A DNA stretch of 64,000 nt, from contig NZ_CP108476.1 in the NCBI RefSeq assembly GCF_036226465.1, positions 6,014,001 through 6,078,000 of the forward strand, in the 5' to 3' direction. The notes beneath the pieces were generated by a model. It was not told the origin of the DNA. It made no database searches and saw only the letters and a list, made by a program, of their open reading frames with translations. The number at the start of each line of letters is the position of its first letter. Within the stretch, counting starts at the first letter, position 1. Shown here piece after piece: positions 8,168 to 17,046 of this stretch. The position numbers and the translations under genes were made by a program. Source of the DNA: Kitasatospora sp. NBC_01250 (GTDB lineage Bacteria > Actinomycetota > Actinomycetes > Streptomycetales > Streptomycetaceae).

Positions 8168-8669
8168 GCACCCGCAGCATCGCGGCCACGTCCGCCGGAT
8201 CGGCCTCGCTGAAGTACTCCTCGGCGACCTCGTGGCGGACCTGCGCGACCCGCTCCACCGCCGCGCGTCCGGCCGCCGTCAGCACCAGACCGACCGAGCG
8301 CCGGTCCACCGGATCGGGCACCCGCTCGACCAGCGCGCCCTGCTCCAGCGCGTCCACCACGGTGGTGGCCGAGCGCGGGGCCACGTTCAGCCGGTCGGCC
8401 AGCTCGCTCAGCCGCATTGCGCGGCCGGGGGTCTCGCACTGCTCGGCGTGGGCCAGCACCCGCAGCGCGCGGCCCTGGCCGGGGGTCAGGCCGTAGGGCT
8501 CCAGGCGGTGCACGGTGCGGTGCCTGATCCGCTTCATCGCCCGGGTCAGCTCGTCGGCCAGCTCGGCCACGCCGTCCGCGGGTGCGCCGTCCACAGCGGT
8601 GGCGTCCGCGGGTGCGGTGTCCACAGGTGCGTCGCCGAGGGGGGAGTGGTCGGTGGGCGAGCTGGTCAT
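8019..8669 (-). CDS. MarR-family transcriptional regulator
   Basis: ATG 8669 is preceded on the minus strand by a GAGGAGCC site. The frame could start far upstream but would then run through the PAP2 gene. The 216-aa protein has a winged-helix domain (LSELADRLNVAPRSATTVVDALEQ), followed by the wing VERVPDPVDRRSVGLVLTAAG that is typical of MarR. The N-terminal 35 residues are low-complexity Ala/Asp repeats (DAPVDTAPADATAVDGAPADG). The C-terminal 50 residues are Pro/Ala-rich and overlap eamA in antisense orientation. Targets are unknown; the convergent exporter is a candidate. Confidence 0.9.
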   Translation of the reverse strand: MTSSPTDHSPLGDAPVDTAPADATAVDGAPADGVAELADELTRAMKRIRHRTVHRLEPYGLTPGQGRALRVLAHAEQCETPGRAMRLSELADRLNVAPRSATTVVDALEQGALVERVPDPVDRRSVGLVLTAAGRAAVERVAQVRHEVAEEYFSEADPADVAAMLRVLRAAEAAHAQAPARSSAPEPHSPLRSGSPAPPAGAAPPPVDARPRPAAH

Positions 8670-8749
8670 GCGCGGGCTCCTCGGCGGGGGAAGTGGGCCC
8701 AGGGTAGCGCCCGGCCCCGGTAGCGAGCCAGCCACATGGTGAGCCAGGC

Positions 8750-9664
8750 TCAGTTTCTCGCCGAGCCGGCTCCGCCCGGATCGGCGGGCGGCCGTGGGGC
8801 CGGGGCCCGCGGCAGCCACCTGGTCAGGCACCAGAGGACCAGCAGGGACAGGCACCACCCGGCCAGCACGTCCAGGAACCAGTGGTAGACGCACCAGATC
8901 AGCCCGATCCCCACGCCGAACCCGAGCAGCACGGTGGCCGTGTGGAGCATCCGCCGGGCCGCCGCCGACAGCGTGCGGCCGACCAGCAGGGCGCCGACCC
9001 CGTAGCTCACGCCGGCCGTGGTGGTGTGACCCGACGGGTACCAGCCCCACGACCCCGGGCTCAGCGGCTGCTCGAGCGGCCCCGGACGGGCGAAGTAGTC
9101 CTTGGCCGGCACCACCAGCAGCGGGATCAGCAGTGCGGCGAGCGGCGCGACCAGCAGCGGCAGCCACCAGCGCCGCACCCCGGCGCGCCGGGACCGCCAG
9201 GCGGCCAGCCCGCCGGCGCCGAGCAGCACGGGAATGGCCGGCACCGTGCTGCCGAGGTCGGACAGCAGGTGGGCGCACCAGTCCAGGGCGCCGCTGTGCA
9301 GCGTGTCGCGCAGCTGCGCCACCGATCGCCGCACCCAGCGGTCCAGGCCGAGCAGCGGCCCCGCGGCCGCGACCTGCCAGGAGACCAGGGCCAGCAGCAG
9401 GCCGAGCAGCAGTGGGGTCGCCAGGCTCTCGCGCGCCCTGGCCAGGGCCGCGTCGACGGCGCGCCGTGGGCGGATCGGGACAGCCAGGAGCCGCCCCGGA
9501 GCGGGGGGGAGAGCCCCGGGGCGGCTGGGGTGATCGCCGCTCCGTGCGCCCCGGGGGGTGTGGGCCGGACGGCCGGTCGATCGGTCCTGTGGCGGCGCCG
9601 ACGGGGGCGCCGAGTTGTCCTCGCGGGTCGGCACGCCGACTGCTGGACGAGGCTCGTTGTCCAT
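8750..9664 (-). CDS. PAP2-superfamily membrane phosphatase
   Basis: Start chosen at ATG 9664; the upstream in-frame start at 9754 would add 30 residues with no conservation signal. The 304-aa protein has a Pro-rich N-terminus, then about six transmembrane segments. PAP2 motif 2 is clear (WGWYPSGHTTTAG) and motif 3 keeps its histidine and aspartate (CVYHWFLDVLAG). Motif 1 reads KDYFARP, a shortened form of KX6RP, and the arginine normally six residues before the motif-3 histidine is leucine. Such proteins dephosphorylate lipid phosphates or undecaprenyl pyrophosphate at the outer membrane face. The motif changes make activity less certain. Confidence 0.82.
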   Translation of the reverse strand: MDNEPRPAVGVPTREDNSAPPSAPPQDRSTGRPAHTPRGARSGDHPSRPGALPPAPGRLLAVPIRPRRAVDAALARARESLATPLLLGLLLALVSWQVAAAGPLLGLDRWVRRSVAQLRDTLHSGALDWCAHLLSDLGSTVPAIPVLLGAGGLAAWRSRRAGVRRWWLPLLVAPLAALLIPLLVVPAKDYFARPGPLEQPLSPGSWGWYPSGHTTTAGVSYGVGALLVGRTLSAAARRMLHTATVLLGFGVGIGLIWCVYHWFLDVLAGWCLSLLVLWCLTRWLPRAPAPRPPADPGGAGSARN

Positions 9665-9775
9665 CTGTCTCGACACTACGTCAAGCCGATTCCGAGCGGA
9701 TCGGGCTTCCCCGGGATTGCACAGCATCTTCACCGGAACCGGCGCAACCTGCACCGCCGGCCAAGCGTCCGTGCG

Positions 9776-9813
9776 CCGGTGCGCCCGGGCCGACGAGGGC
9801 CTGGGCGCACCGG
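9776..9813 (-). terminator. terminator hairpin after gabT
   Basis: CCGGTGCGCCCGGGCC (9776-9791) pairs with GGCCTGGGCGCACCGG (9798-9813), with one mismatch. It lies 22 bp past the gabT stop, in the direction of the PAP2 gene. Confidence 0.75.
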
Positions 9814-9834
9814 TACAGCGGAGTTGACGCCGGC

Positions 9835-11175
9835 TCAGATGGTGCCGAAGGCGTTCTCGATGATGTCCAGGCCCTCGACGAGCAGGTGCTCGGGCATCAC
9901 CAGCGGCGGCAGGAAGCGCAGCACGTTGCCGTAGGTGCCGGCGGTCAGCACCACCAGGCCCTCGGCGTGGCAGGCCTTCGCCAGGGCGGCGGCGGCCTGC
10001 GGGTTGGGCTCCTTGGAGCCCGGCTGCACCAGCTCGATCGCGATCATCGCGCCGCGGCCGCGGACGTCCCCGATGACCTCGAACTTCTCCTGCATCGTCC
10101 GCAGGCGCCCGAGCATGACCTCGCCGATCCGCTGCGCCTTGGCGTTCAGGTCCAGCGTCTTCATGGTCTCGATCGCGCCCAGCGCGGCGGCGCAGGCCAC
10201 CGGGTTGCCGCCGTAGGTGCCGCCCAGGCCGCCGGTCGGCGCGGCGTCCATGATCTCGGCGCGGCCGGTCACCGCGGCCAGCGGCAGGCCGCCGGCGATG
10301 CCCTTGGCGGTGGTGATCAGGTCCGGGACGATGCCCTCGTCCTCACAGGCGAACCACTGGCCGGTGCGGCAGAAGCCGGTCTGGATCTCGTCCGCGACGA
10401 AGACGATCCCGTTGGCCTTCGCGTACTCCACGATGGCCGGCAGGAAGCCCTTGGCCGGCTCGATGAAGCCGCCCTCGCCCTGGATCGGCTCGATCACGAT
10501 CGCCGCGACGTTGTCGGCGCCGATCTGCTTGTTGATCATGTCGATCGCCTGGGCGGCCGCCTCGGCGGCGCAGTTCTCCGTACCGGTCAGCCAGCGGTAG
10601 GGGTAGGCGACCGGCACTCGGTAGACCTCCGGCGCGAACGGCCCGAAGCCCTGCTTGTACGGCACGTTCTTCGCCGTCATGCCCATGGTCAGGTTGGTCC
10701 GGCCGTGGTAGCCGTGGTCGAAGACCACCACGGCGGTGCGCTTGGTGTACGCGCGGGCGATCTTCACCGCGTTCTCCACCGCCTCGGCACCCGAGTTGAA
10801 CAGCGCGGTGCGCTTGTCGTGGTCGCCCGGGGTGAGCGCGTTCAGCTGCTCGGCGACCGCCACGTAGCCCTCGTACGGGGTCACCATGAAACAGGTGTGG
10901 GTGAAGGCGGCCAGCTGCTCGCCGGCCTTGTCCACCACGGCCTCGGCGCTGTTGCCGACGTTGACCACGGCGATGCCGGAGCCGAAGTCGATCAGGCTGT
11001 TGCCGTCGACGTCCTGCAGCACGCCGCCACCGGCGCGCGCGACGTAGACGGGCAGGGTGGTGCCCACTCCGGCCGCCACCGCGCCCAGCTTGCGGGCCTG
11101 CAGCTCCTGCGACTTCGGGCCGGGGATCGCGGTGACCAGTCGGCGCTCCTGCGGGAGCAGCGGTGCGGCGCTCAT
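9835..11175 (-). CDS. gabT: 4-aminobutyrate aminotransferase
   Basis: This is a PLP-dependent class-III aminotransferase of 446 aa. It moves the amino group of GABA to 2-oxoglutarate and gives succinate semialdehyde. ATG 11175 has GGAGAT just upstream; the frame stays open far beyond but only as a GC-rich shadow. Diagnostic elements are FNSGAEAVENAVKIAR (phosphate cup), VVVFDHGYHGRTNLTMG, VIEPIQGEGGF, VADEIQTGFCRTG with the cofactor Asp, and the Schiff-base lysine in TTAKGIAGGLP. A PucR regulator and an aldehyde dehydrogenase lie about 2.5 kb away on the other strand, consistent with the two-step GABA route into the TCA cycle. The neighbourhood matches my recollection of the S. coelicolor gabT locus. 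Confidence 0.93.
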   Translation of the reverse strand: MSAAPLLPQERRLVTAIPGPKSQELQARKLGAVAAGVGTTLPVYVARAGGGVLQDVDGNSLIDFGSGIAVVNVGNSAEAVVDKAGEQLAAFTHTCFMVTPYEGYVAVAEQLNALTPGDHDKRTALFNSGAEAVENAVKIARAYTKRTAVVVFDHGYHGRTNLTMGMTAKNVPYKQGFGPFAPEVYRVPVAYPYRWLTGTENCAAEAAAQAIDMINKQIGADNVAAIVIEPIQGEGGFIEPAKGFLPAIVEYAKANGIVFVADEIQTGFCRTGQWFACEDEGIVPDLITTAKGIAGGLPLAAVTGRAEIMDAAPTGGLGGTYGGNPVACAAALGAIETMKTLDLNAKAQRIGEVMLGRLRTMQEKFEVIGDVRGRGAMIAIELVQPGSKEPNPQAAAALAKACHAEGLVVLTAGTYGNVLRFLPPLVMPEHLLVEGLDIIENAFGTI

Positions 11176-11424
11176 GGGGTATCTCCAGTCGGCGTTGTTT
11201 CTGGACGGCTGTTCCTCGCAGGCTACGGCCGCCCCGACGCGCCCGGCATGCGCCAGTGGGGAGCACTGGGCCGTCCGACTTGTCCTGCCCGGCCAGCACC
11301 GCCCACCCGGCGGAAGAACCGTGGCCCCGGCCGCCCCTCCACTACATTGAGCGCGGGGTGTCGCCCGCCGGGCGGCATGGGTAACACTCAGCCGGGCAGG
11401 TCGGGGCAAGGGAGCGGGGCCGCA

Positions 11425-13545
11425 ATGGGACTGGACGGCGCATACGGGCGGCGGGTGGACCTGGTGCCGGAGGGAAGCCCGACCCACGGACCGAGCCTGC
11501 TGCCGAGCCAGCCGACCCATCGCCCGGCGCGCAGCAGCCTCACCACCTGGATCGCCGAGCAGCGCCCGCCGGCCAAGCCGGGCATCTACCGCTTCGGATA
11601 TCTGCCGTCTGCCGTGACCAAGGACGAGGACAGCCCGCCACAGCCCGTTGGGCCCCTTCTCCTTCGGGCCGCAGCCAACCTGGTGACCTGCCTCCTCGCC
11701 TATCGCTACGGCACGCCCGCCGTGATGTACACCATCGGCTATCTCGGCTGGTTCCACCCGCTCTCGCCCGACCAGTTCAGCGTGGTCGAGACGTTGATAA
11801 ACCTGCTTCTGGTGATCCTCTTCATCGTCCTTTTCGGCCGCATGGGCCGCTGGCCCGAGGTGTACCGGCGCTTTCTGTCGCCCCAAGGTTTTCGGCGCAA
11901 CCTTCTCCCGGTGCTGTCCAAGGCTGTGACCGACGACGGGACGCCCCACGGGGCCCCGGCGCAGGAGGAACCGGACATCGACCCCTGGGGGCAGTTGCGG
12001 GTGGGGGGGCTCGGGGAGGCGTTGGGGGCGGTGGAGGAGGACACCAGGGCCGGGCGGGTCAGTGATGTCGACTATGTGCGGATCCATCGGGTGTGGCGGG
12101 AGGTTGTGGGGCAGCCGGGGTTGGTGGGGGCGTTCGGGGAGCAGGTGGCGGTGCGGGGGGCGGGGGCCTGTGCGCATCCGTCGGAGGCGCGGGACCTGCC
12201 GGTGCGGGTGGCCGAGCACGATCTGTTGGTGGGGCAGGTGCGGTTGGGGGTGGCGCAGGAGGTGCCGAAGAACCCGGCGACGCACCGGGGGGCGGGGTTC
12301 GCGCTGGACCAGGAGGTGCTGGCGACCTCGCTGCTGGCGGTGGGGCCGGCGGGGACGGGGAAGACGAGCCGGCTGGCCAGGCCGGTGGCGGAGGCGCTGT
12401 GTCTGCAGGCGCTGGCCCGCACGGCCTGCGTGGTGGTGGTCGGTGCGGCCGAGGCCGAGCTGGGGCCGGACGCGGGGTACGACGTGGTGATCGCGCCGGG
12501 CGATCCGGGGTCGGCGTACGGGCTGGACCTGTACGGGGCGGCGCGGGAACCGGACGTGGCGGCGGCCCGGCTGGCGGATGCGCTGCTGCCGGACGAGCTC
12601 TCGGCGCGGGAGCAGAGCGCGCGGATGGCGCTGCAGCAGGTGATCGGGCCGTTCCACGCGGGGTACGGGCGCTACCCGGGGGTGCGTGAGCTGCGGGCGC
12701 TGCTCGGTGGGGACGAGGAGGGCTGGTCGGGCCTGGTCGAGCGGCTGCGGGCCAAGGAGCTGTGGGCGCTGCACGAGCCGGACGTGCAGCACCGGCGCAG
12801 CCGGCACGGCAAGGTGGACGATCCGGGGGCGCTGCTGGCCGACCGGCTGGCGCTGCTGGACCGGCCGGCCTTCGCCGGCTGCTTCGAGACCGCGGGGTCG
12901 GGGGCCCGGCCGGCCTTCGCGATGCGGGCGCTGGAGCACCCGCTGCGGGTGCGGGTGAAGCTGCCCGAGCGCGGGCACCCGGAGGCGGCCCGGATCCTGT
13001 CGCGGCTGGTGGTGGGGCAGTTCCTGCAGGCCGCGGTGGCCCGCGAGGACCGCTCGCTCTTCGCGGGTCTGGTGGTGGACGACGCCTCGGCGGCACTGGA
13101 CGCGGGCGCGGTGCAGGGGCTGCGCCGGCTGCCGGGGGCCAACGCGGGTGCGGTGCTGCTGCTGCGCAGTCTGGTCGACCTGCCGGAGGCGCTGCGGGTG
13201 CCGTTGTTCGGGGCGGTGGGGTGCCGGATGGCCTTCCCGGGGATCGCGCCGTGGGACGGGAAGCTGTTCTCCGAGGCCTGGGGCACGGTACTGGTGCGCG
13301 AGCGGGCGGTGACGCTGGCCCCGGACACCTCGGGCGGGATGCTGCGCAAGGCCGGGCGGCTGGCCCGCAAGGCGCTGTCGGGGACCACCGCGCAGACCGA
13401 GAGCGTGACCACTCGGGAGGTGGAGCGCGAGCGCTGGTCGCCCTCGGACCTGGCACACGCGCTGCCGACCGGGCACGCGGTGGTCTCGCTGACCACGGTG
13501 GGCGGGGAGCAGGTGCCGCCGCTCCTGGTGGATCTGCGGGCCTGA
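11425..13545 (+). CDS. membrane-anchored P-loop ATPase, TraG/VirD4-like, unknown function
   Basis: ATG 11425 gives 706 aa; the frame extends upstream only through gabT antisense. Residues about 76-140 hold two or three hydrophobic segments (LLLRAAANLVTCLLAYRYG and LINLLLVILFIVLFGRMG). A cytosolic part follows, with Walker A GPAGTGKT near residue 308 and a Walker B-like LFAGLVVDDAS near residue 550. The arrangement (N-terminal membrane anchor, large P-loop domain) resembles conjugative coupling or HerA/FtsK-type ATPases, but no conjugation genes are nearby. It is divergent from gabT by 249 bp and followed by pucR. Homologous ATP-binding proteins sit next to gabT in other streptomycetes (recollection). 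The stretch 11990-12360 is unusually G-rich on the coding strand. Confidence 0.8.
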   Translation: MGLDGAYGRRVDLVPEGSPTHGPSLLPSQPTHRPARSSLTTWIAEQRPPAKPGIYRFGYLPSAVTKDEDSPPQPVGPLLLRAAANLVTCLLAYRYGTPAVMYTIGYLGWFHPLSPDQFSVVETLINLLLVILFIVLFGRMGRWPEVYRRFLSPQGFRRNLLPVLSKAVTDDGTPHGAPAQEEPDIDPWGQLRVGGLGEALGAVEEDTRAGRVSDVDYVRIHRVWREVVGQPGLVGAFGEQVAVRGAGACAHPSEARDLPVRVAEHDLLVGQVRLGVAQEVPKNPATHRGAGFALDQEVLATSLLAVGPAGTGKTSRLARPVAEALCLQALARTACVVVVGAAEAELGPDAGYDVVIAPGDPGSAYGLDLYGAAREPDVAAARLADALLPDELSAREQSARMALQQVIGPFHAGYGRYPGVRELRALLGGDEEGWSGLVERLRAKELWALHEPDVQHRRSRHGKVDDPGALLADRLALLDRPAFAGCFETAGSGARPAFAMRALEHPLRVRVKLPERGHPEAARILSRLVVGQFLQAAVAREDRSLFAGLVVDDASAALDAGAVQGLRRLPGANAGAVLLLRSLVDLPEALRVPLFGAVGCRMAFPGIAPWDGKLFSEAWGTVLVRERAVTLAPDTSGGMLRKAGRLARKALSGTTAQTESVTTREVERERWSPSDLAHALPTGHAVVSLTTVGGEQVPPLLVDLRA

Positions 13546-13730
13546 CGGGCGGTCAGGCGGGCGGTGCGGTCGCAGGGCGGTCGTTCGACAGGCATTCGGT
13601 TAGCTACGCGGCGGTGGATTCGGCGTCACGGCTTGTCCGCAGCGTCCATAATGAAAGCGTTCCAGCAGAGCGAAGCTCCCGCCGCCGCCCGGTCGCAACG
13701 TGGCCGCCGGGTCGTCCCATCGAAGGTGCC

Positions 13731-15347
13731 ATGCCCCCCACACTCGCCTCCGTCGTGCGCAACTCCTCGCTCCATCTCACGGTCCTCGCCGGCGCGGACC
13801 ACCTGGAGCGGCCGGTCCGCTGGGTGCACACCAGTGAGCTGGACGACCCCACGCCGTTCCTCGAAGGTGGCGAGCTGCTGCTCACCACCGGGATCAAGCT
13901 GGGGACCAGCACCAAGAGCCTGCAGTCCTACGTCCACCGGTTGGCCGACGCGGGGGTGGTGGGTCTGGGCCTGGGGGTGGGCCTGTCGCACACCGAGGTG
14001 CCGCAGCCGCTGGTGGAGGCGGCCGCCCAGCGGGGGCTGCCGCTGCTGCGGGTGCCGGAGCCGACCCCGTTCATCGCGATCAGCAAGGCGGTCTCGGCGG
14101 CGCTGGCGGCCGAGCAGTACGAGGCGGTGACCACCAGCTTCGAGGCCCAGGAGGAGCTGACCCGGGCAGCGCTGGGCCAGAACGGCACGGCCGCGGTGGT
14201 GCGCAGACTCGCGGCCCGGCTCGGCGGCTGGGCCGCGCTCTACGACAGCTCGGGCGCGCTCTCGGTGGTGGCCCCGGACTGGGCGGCCCGCCGGGCGGCC
14301 CGGCTGGCCTCCGAGGTGGACCGGCTGCGCCGCCGCCCGGCCCCGGCGAGCGCCGCGCTGCAGGGCCGCGCACCCGGCTTCGACACCGCCGACGAGGACT
14401 TCGTGGTGGTCCAGTCGCTGGGTGCCGACCGGCGGGCCCGCGGCTTCCTCGCGGTGGGCACCGAGGACCGGATCACCCCCACCGAGCGCTATGTGCTGAA
14501 CGCCGCGGTCGCCCTGCTGACGCTGACCCTGGAGCGCTCGCGCGAGCTGCGGCACGCCGAGGAGCGGATGGGCGCCGCGCTGCTGCGCCTGGTGCTGGCC
14601 GGGCAGGTGGGCACCGCCCGGCAGGTCGCCGCGGGCCTGTTCGGCGGTCTGCCGGAGGGCACCATACGGGTGCTGGTGGCCGGCGCCGCCCCCGGCGCCG
14701 AGCGGGCCGAGGGCGAGACCCCGGTGCACGACCTGACCGAGCTGGCCGAGCGTGCCGAGCAGGCCGGCGGCCGGGCCGGCGAGAAGCTGCTGGTGGCCCG
14801 CGAGCCCGCCGGCCGGGAGGGCAAGGACGGCAAGGAGGGCGTCGCGCACGGCGAGCGGCTGGTGCTGCTCGCGATGGACGGCGGCGCGGTGCACCGGGCC
14901 TGCCTGGGCGCGGTGGAGGAGCACGAGGGCCTGGCGCTGGGCGTCTCGGCCCCGGCCGCGATCGATGAGGCCGGCGGCGCCTACGCGCAGGCCGAGCGGG
15001 CGCTGGCGGTGGCACTGCGCGGCGGTCGCCGCTCGGTGGGCCACGAGGAGGTCGGCGCGGGCTCGCTGCTGCCGCTGCTCGGCGAGGACGCGGTGGCCGC
15101 CTTCGCCGAGGGCCTGCTGCGCCCGCTGCGCGAGCACGACCGCACCGCCCGCGGTGACCTGGTGGCCTCGCTGCGCGCCTGGCTCTCCCGGCACGGCCAG
15201 TGGGACGCCGCCGCCGCCGACCTCGGCGTGCACCGGCACACCCTGCGCTACCGGATGCGCCGGGTGGAGGAGCTGCTCGGCCGCTCGCTGGACGACACCG
15301 ACGTGCGGATGGAGCTCTGGCTGGCGCTGCGCTCCGGCGAGGACTGA
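13731..15347 (+). CDS. PucR-family transcriptional regulator of the GABA genes (proposed)
   Basis: The 538-aa protein begins MPPTLASVVRNSSLHLTVLA at ATG 13731. It shows the PucR N-terminal domain (residues 1-125, with VHTSELDDPTPFLEGGELLLTTG), a central GAF-like region, and a C-terminal helix-turn-helix of the CdaR/PucR type (AAADLGVHRHTLRYRMRRVE). PucR proteins activate catabolic genes for purines, GABA or other amines in response to the substrate. Lying between gabT and the aldehyde dehydrogenase gene, it is the likely regulator of both. A Gly/Lys/Glu-rich insert (GREGKDGKEG) sits around residue 365. Confidence 0.93.
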   Translation: MPPTLASVVRNSSLHLTVLAGADHLERPVRWVHTSELDDPTPFLEGGELLLTTGIKLGTSTKSLQSYVHRLADAGVVGLGLGVGLSHTEVPQPLVEAAAQRGLPLLRVPEPTPFIAISKAVSAALAAEQYEAVTTSFEAQEELTRAALGQNGTAAVVRRLAARLGGWAALYDSSGALSVVAPDWAARRAARLASEVDRLRRRPAPASAALQGRAPGFDTADEDFVVVQSLGADRRARGFLAVGTEDRITPTERYVLNAAVALLTLTLERSRELRHAEERMGAALLRLVLAGQVGTARQVAAGLFGGLPEGTIRVLVAGAAPGAERAEGETPVHDLTELAERAEQAGGRAGEKLLVAREPAGREGKDGKEGVAHGERLVLLAMDGGAVHRACLGAVEEHEGLALGVSAPAAIDEAGGAYAQAERALAVALRGGRRSVGHEEVGAGSLLPLLGEDAVAAFAEGLLRPLREHDRTARGDLVASLRAWLSRHGQWDAAAADLGVHRHTLRYRMRRVEELLGRSLDDTDVRMELWLALRSGED

Positions 15348-15425
15348 GAGGTCCAGGAGGCGCACGGCGCACCGGCGAGGCGTAAAGCGCATCGGCGACC
15401 GCTCCACCTTGGCCAATCCGCTGTG

Positions 15426-15446
15426 AACGGTTGTCCGCCTACCGTT
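15426..15446. promoter_or_regulatory. inverted repeat upstream of aldehyde dehydrogenase gene, candidate PucR site
   Basis: AACGGT (15426-15431) and ACCGTT (15441-15446) form a 6-bp inverted repeat with a 9-bp spacer, about 40 bp before the GTG start. Position suits an activator or repressor site; the same pair was not seen near gabT. Confidence 0.35.
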
Positions 15447-15485
15447 GGGGCGAACGATTCACCGACAGGAGAGGCCGGTAGCACC

Positions 15486-16928
15486 GTGACCACGACCCAC
15501 GCATTCTGGCTGGCCGGCCGCCAGGAGACCGGCGAGACCGAGTTCGAGGTCCGCCACCCGTTCGACGACAGCCTGGTCGGCACGGTCGGCATCCCCACCG
15601 ACGCGCAGGTGGAGCAGGCCGTCGAGGCCGCCGTCGCCGCGCTGCCGGTCTTCGCGGCCACCCCGGCGCACGTGCGGGCCACCGCGCTCGACCACGTGGC
15701 CCGTCGGCTGACCGAGCGCACCGAGGAGATCGCCCGGCTGATCACCGCCGAGAACGGCAAGCCGATCAAGTGGGCGCGCGGCGAGGTCGGCCGGGCCGCC
15801 TCGGTCTTCCGCTGGGCCGCCGAGGAGGCGCGCCGCACCAACGGCGAGACCATGCGGCTGGACACCGACCCGGGCGGAGTGGGCCGCTACGCGGTGGTGC
15901 GCCGCTTCCCGCGCGGTGTGGTGCTCGGCATCGCCCCGTTCAACTTCCCGCTCAACCTGGTGGCCCACAAGGTCGCCCCGGCGATCGCGGTCGGCGCCCC
16001 GATCATCCTCAAGCCGGCCCCGGCCACCCCGCTCTCCGCCCTGCTGCTGGGCGAGCTGCTGGCCGAGACCGAGCTGCCGGCCGGCTCCTGGAGCGTGCTG
16101 CCGGTGGAGAACGCCAAGATGCCCGCGCTGGTCCAGGACCCCCGCCTGCCGGTGATCTCCTTCACCGGTTCGGACAAGGTCGGCTACCAGATCATGGACT
16201 CGGTGCCGCGCAAGCACGTCACCCTGGAGCTCGGCGGCAACGCCGCCGCCGTGGTGCTCGCCGACTGGTCCTCGGAGGCCGACCTGGAGTGGGCCGCCAC
16301 CCGGATCGCGACCTTCGCCAACTACCAGGGCGGCCAGTCCTGCATCTCGGTGCAGCGGGTGATCGCGGACGCGACGGTGTACGACGCGCTGGTCGACAAG
16401 GTGGTCGCCAAGGTCGAGGCGCAGGTGACCGGCGACCCGGCCGCGGACGCCACCGACGTGGGCCCGCTGGTGGACGTGAACGCGGCCAAGCGGGTCGAGG
16501 AGTGGGTGGCCGACGCCGTCGCCAAGGGGGCCAAGGTGCTCACCGGCGGCACCCGCGAGGGCGCGGCGTACGCCCCGACCGTGCTGGCCGAGCTGCCCGC
16601 CGACGCGATCCTGGCCACCGCCGAGGTCTTCGGCCCGGTCCTGTCGCTGCACCGGGTGGACTCCACCGAGGAGGCCTTCGCGGCCGTCAACGACTCGGCC
16701 TTCGGCCTGCAGGCGGGCGTCTTCACGCACGACGTGCAGACCGCCTTCCGGGCCCACCGCGAGCTGCAGGTGGGCGGCGTGGTCATCGGCGACGCCCCCT
16801 CCTACCGCGCCGACCAGATGCCGTACGGCGGCGTGAAGGACTCGGGCGTGGGCCGCGAGGGTGTCAAGTACGCGATGGACGACTTCACCTTCGAGAAGGT
16901 CCTGGTGCTCACCGGCCTGGACCTCTGA
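15486..16928 (+). CDS. gabD: NAD(P)-dependent aldehyde dehydrogenase, probable succinate-semialdehyde dehydrogenase
   Basis: GTG 15486 is chosen because AGGAGAG lies 15 bp upstream and the protein then starts right before the conserved FWLAGR strand. The upstream ATG 15423 lacks a site. The product is 480 aa, normal for the superfamily. Visible motifs are the NAD-binding APFNFPLNLVAHKVAPAIAVG region, the general base Glu in VTLELGGNAAAVV, and the nucleophile Cys in YQGGQSCISVQR. With gabT and a PucR regulator beside it, oxidation of succinate semialdehyde to succinate is the likely role. The Cys context (GGQSCISVQR) also occurs in other ALDH groups, so substrate specificity is inference. Confidence 0.82.
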   Translation: MTTTHAFWLAGRQETGETEFEVRHPFDDSLVGTVGIPTDAQVEQAVEAAVAALPVFAATPAHVRATALDHVARRLTERTEEIARLITAENGKPIKWARGEVGRAASVFRWAAEEARRTNGETMRLDTDPGGVGRYAVVRRFPRGVVLGIAPFNFPLNLVAHKVAPAIAVGAPIILKPAPATPLSALLLGELLAETELPAGSWSVLPVENAKMPALVQDPRLPVISFTGSDKVGYQIMDSVPRKHVTLELGGNAAAVVLADWSSEADLEWAATRIATFANYQGGQSCISVQRVIADATVYDALVDKVVAKVEAQVTGDPAADATDVGPLVDVNAAKRVEEWVADAVAKGAKVLTGGTREGAAYAPTVLAELPADAILATAEVFGPVLSLHRVDSTEEAFAAVNDSAFGLQAGVFTHDVQTAFRAHRELQVGGVVIGDAPSYRADQMPYGGVKDSGVGREGVKYAMDDFTFEKVLVLTGLDL

Positions 16929-16949
16929 CGGTCGCGTCGTACCGAGGTC

Positions 16950-16982
16950 GCGCCCCCGGCTCCCGCGTGGAGCCGGGGGCGC
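16950..16982 (+). terminator. terminator after the aldehyde dehydrogenase gene
   Basis: GCGCCCCCGGCTCC (16950-16963) pairs perfectly with GGAGCCGGGGGCGC (16969-16982) across a 5-nt loop, 21 bp past the stop. Confidence 0.85.
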
Positions 16983-17046
16983 GGCCGTAGCGCCGTCCGG
17001 ATCGGGTGCGGGGCAGCGGTAGGCCGGTGCGCGGCGGCACGCCACA

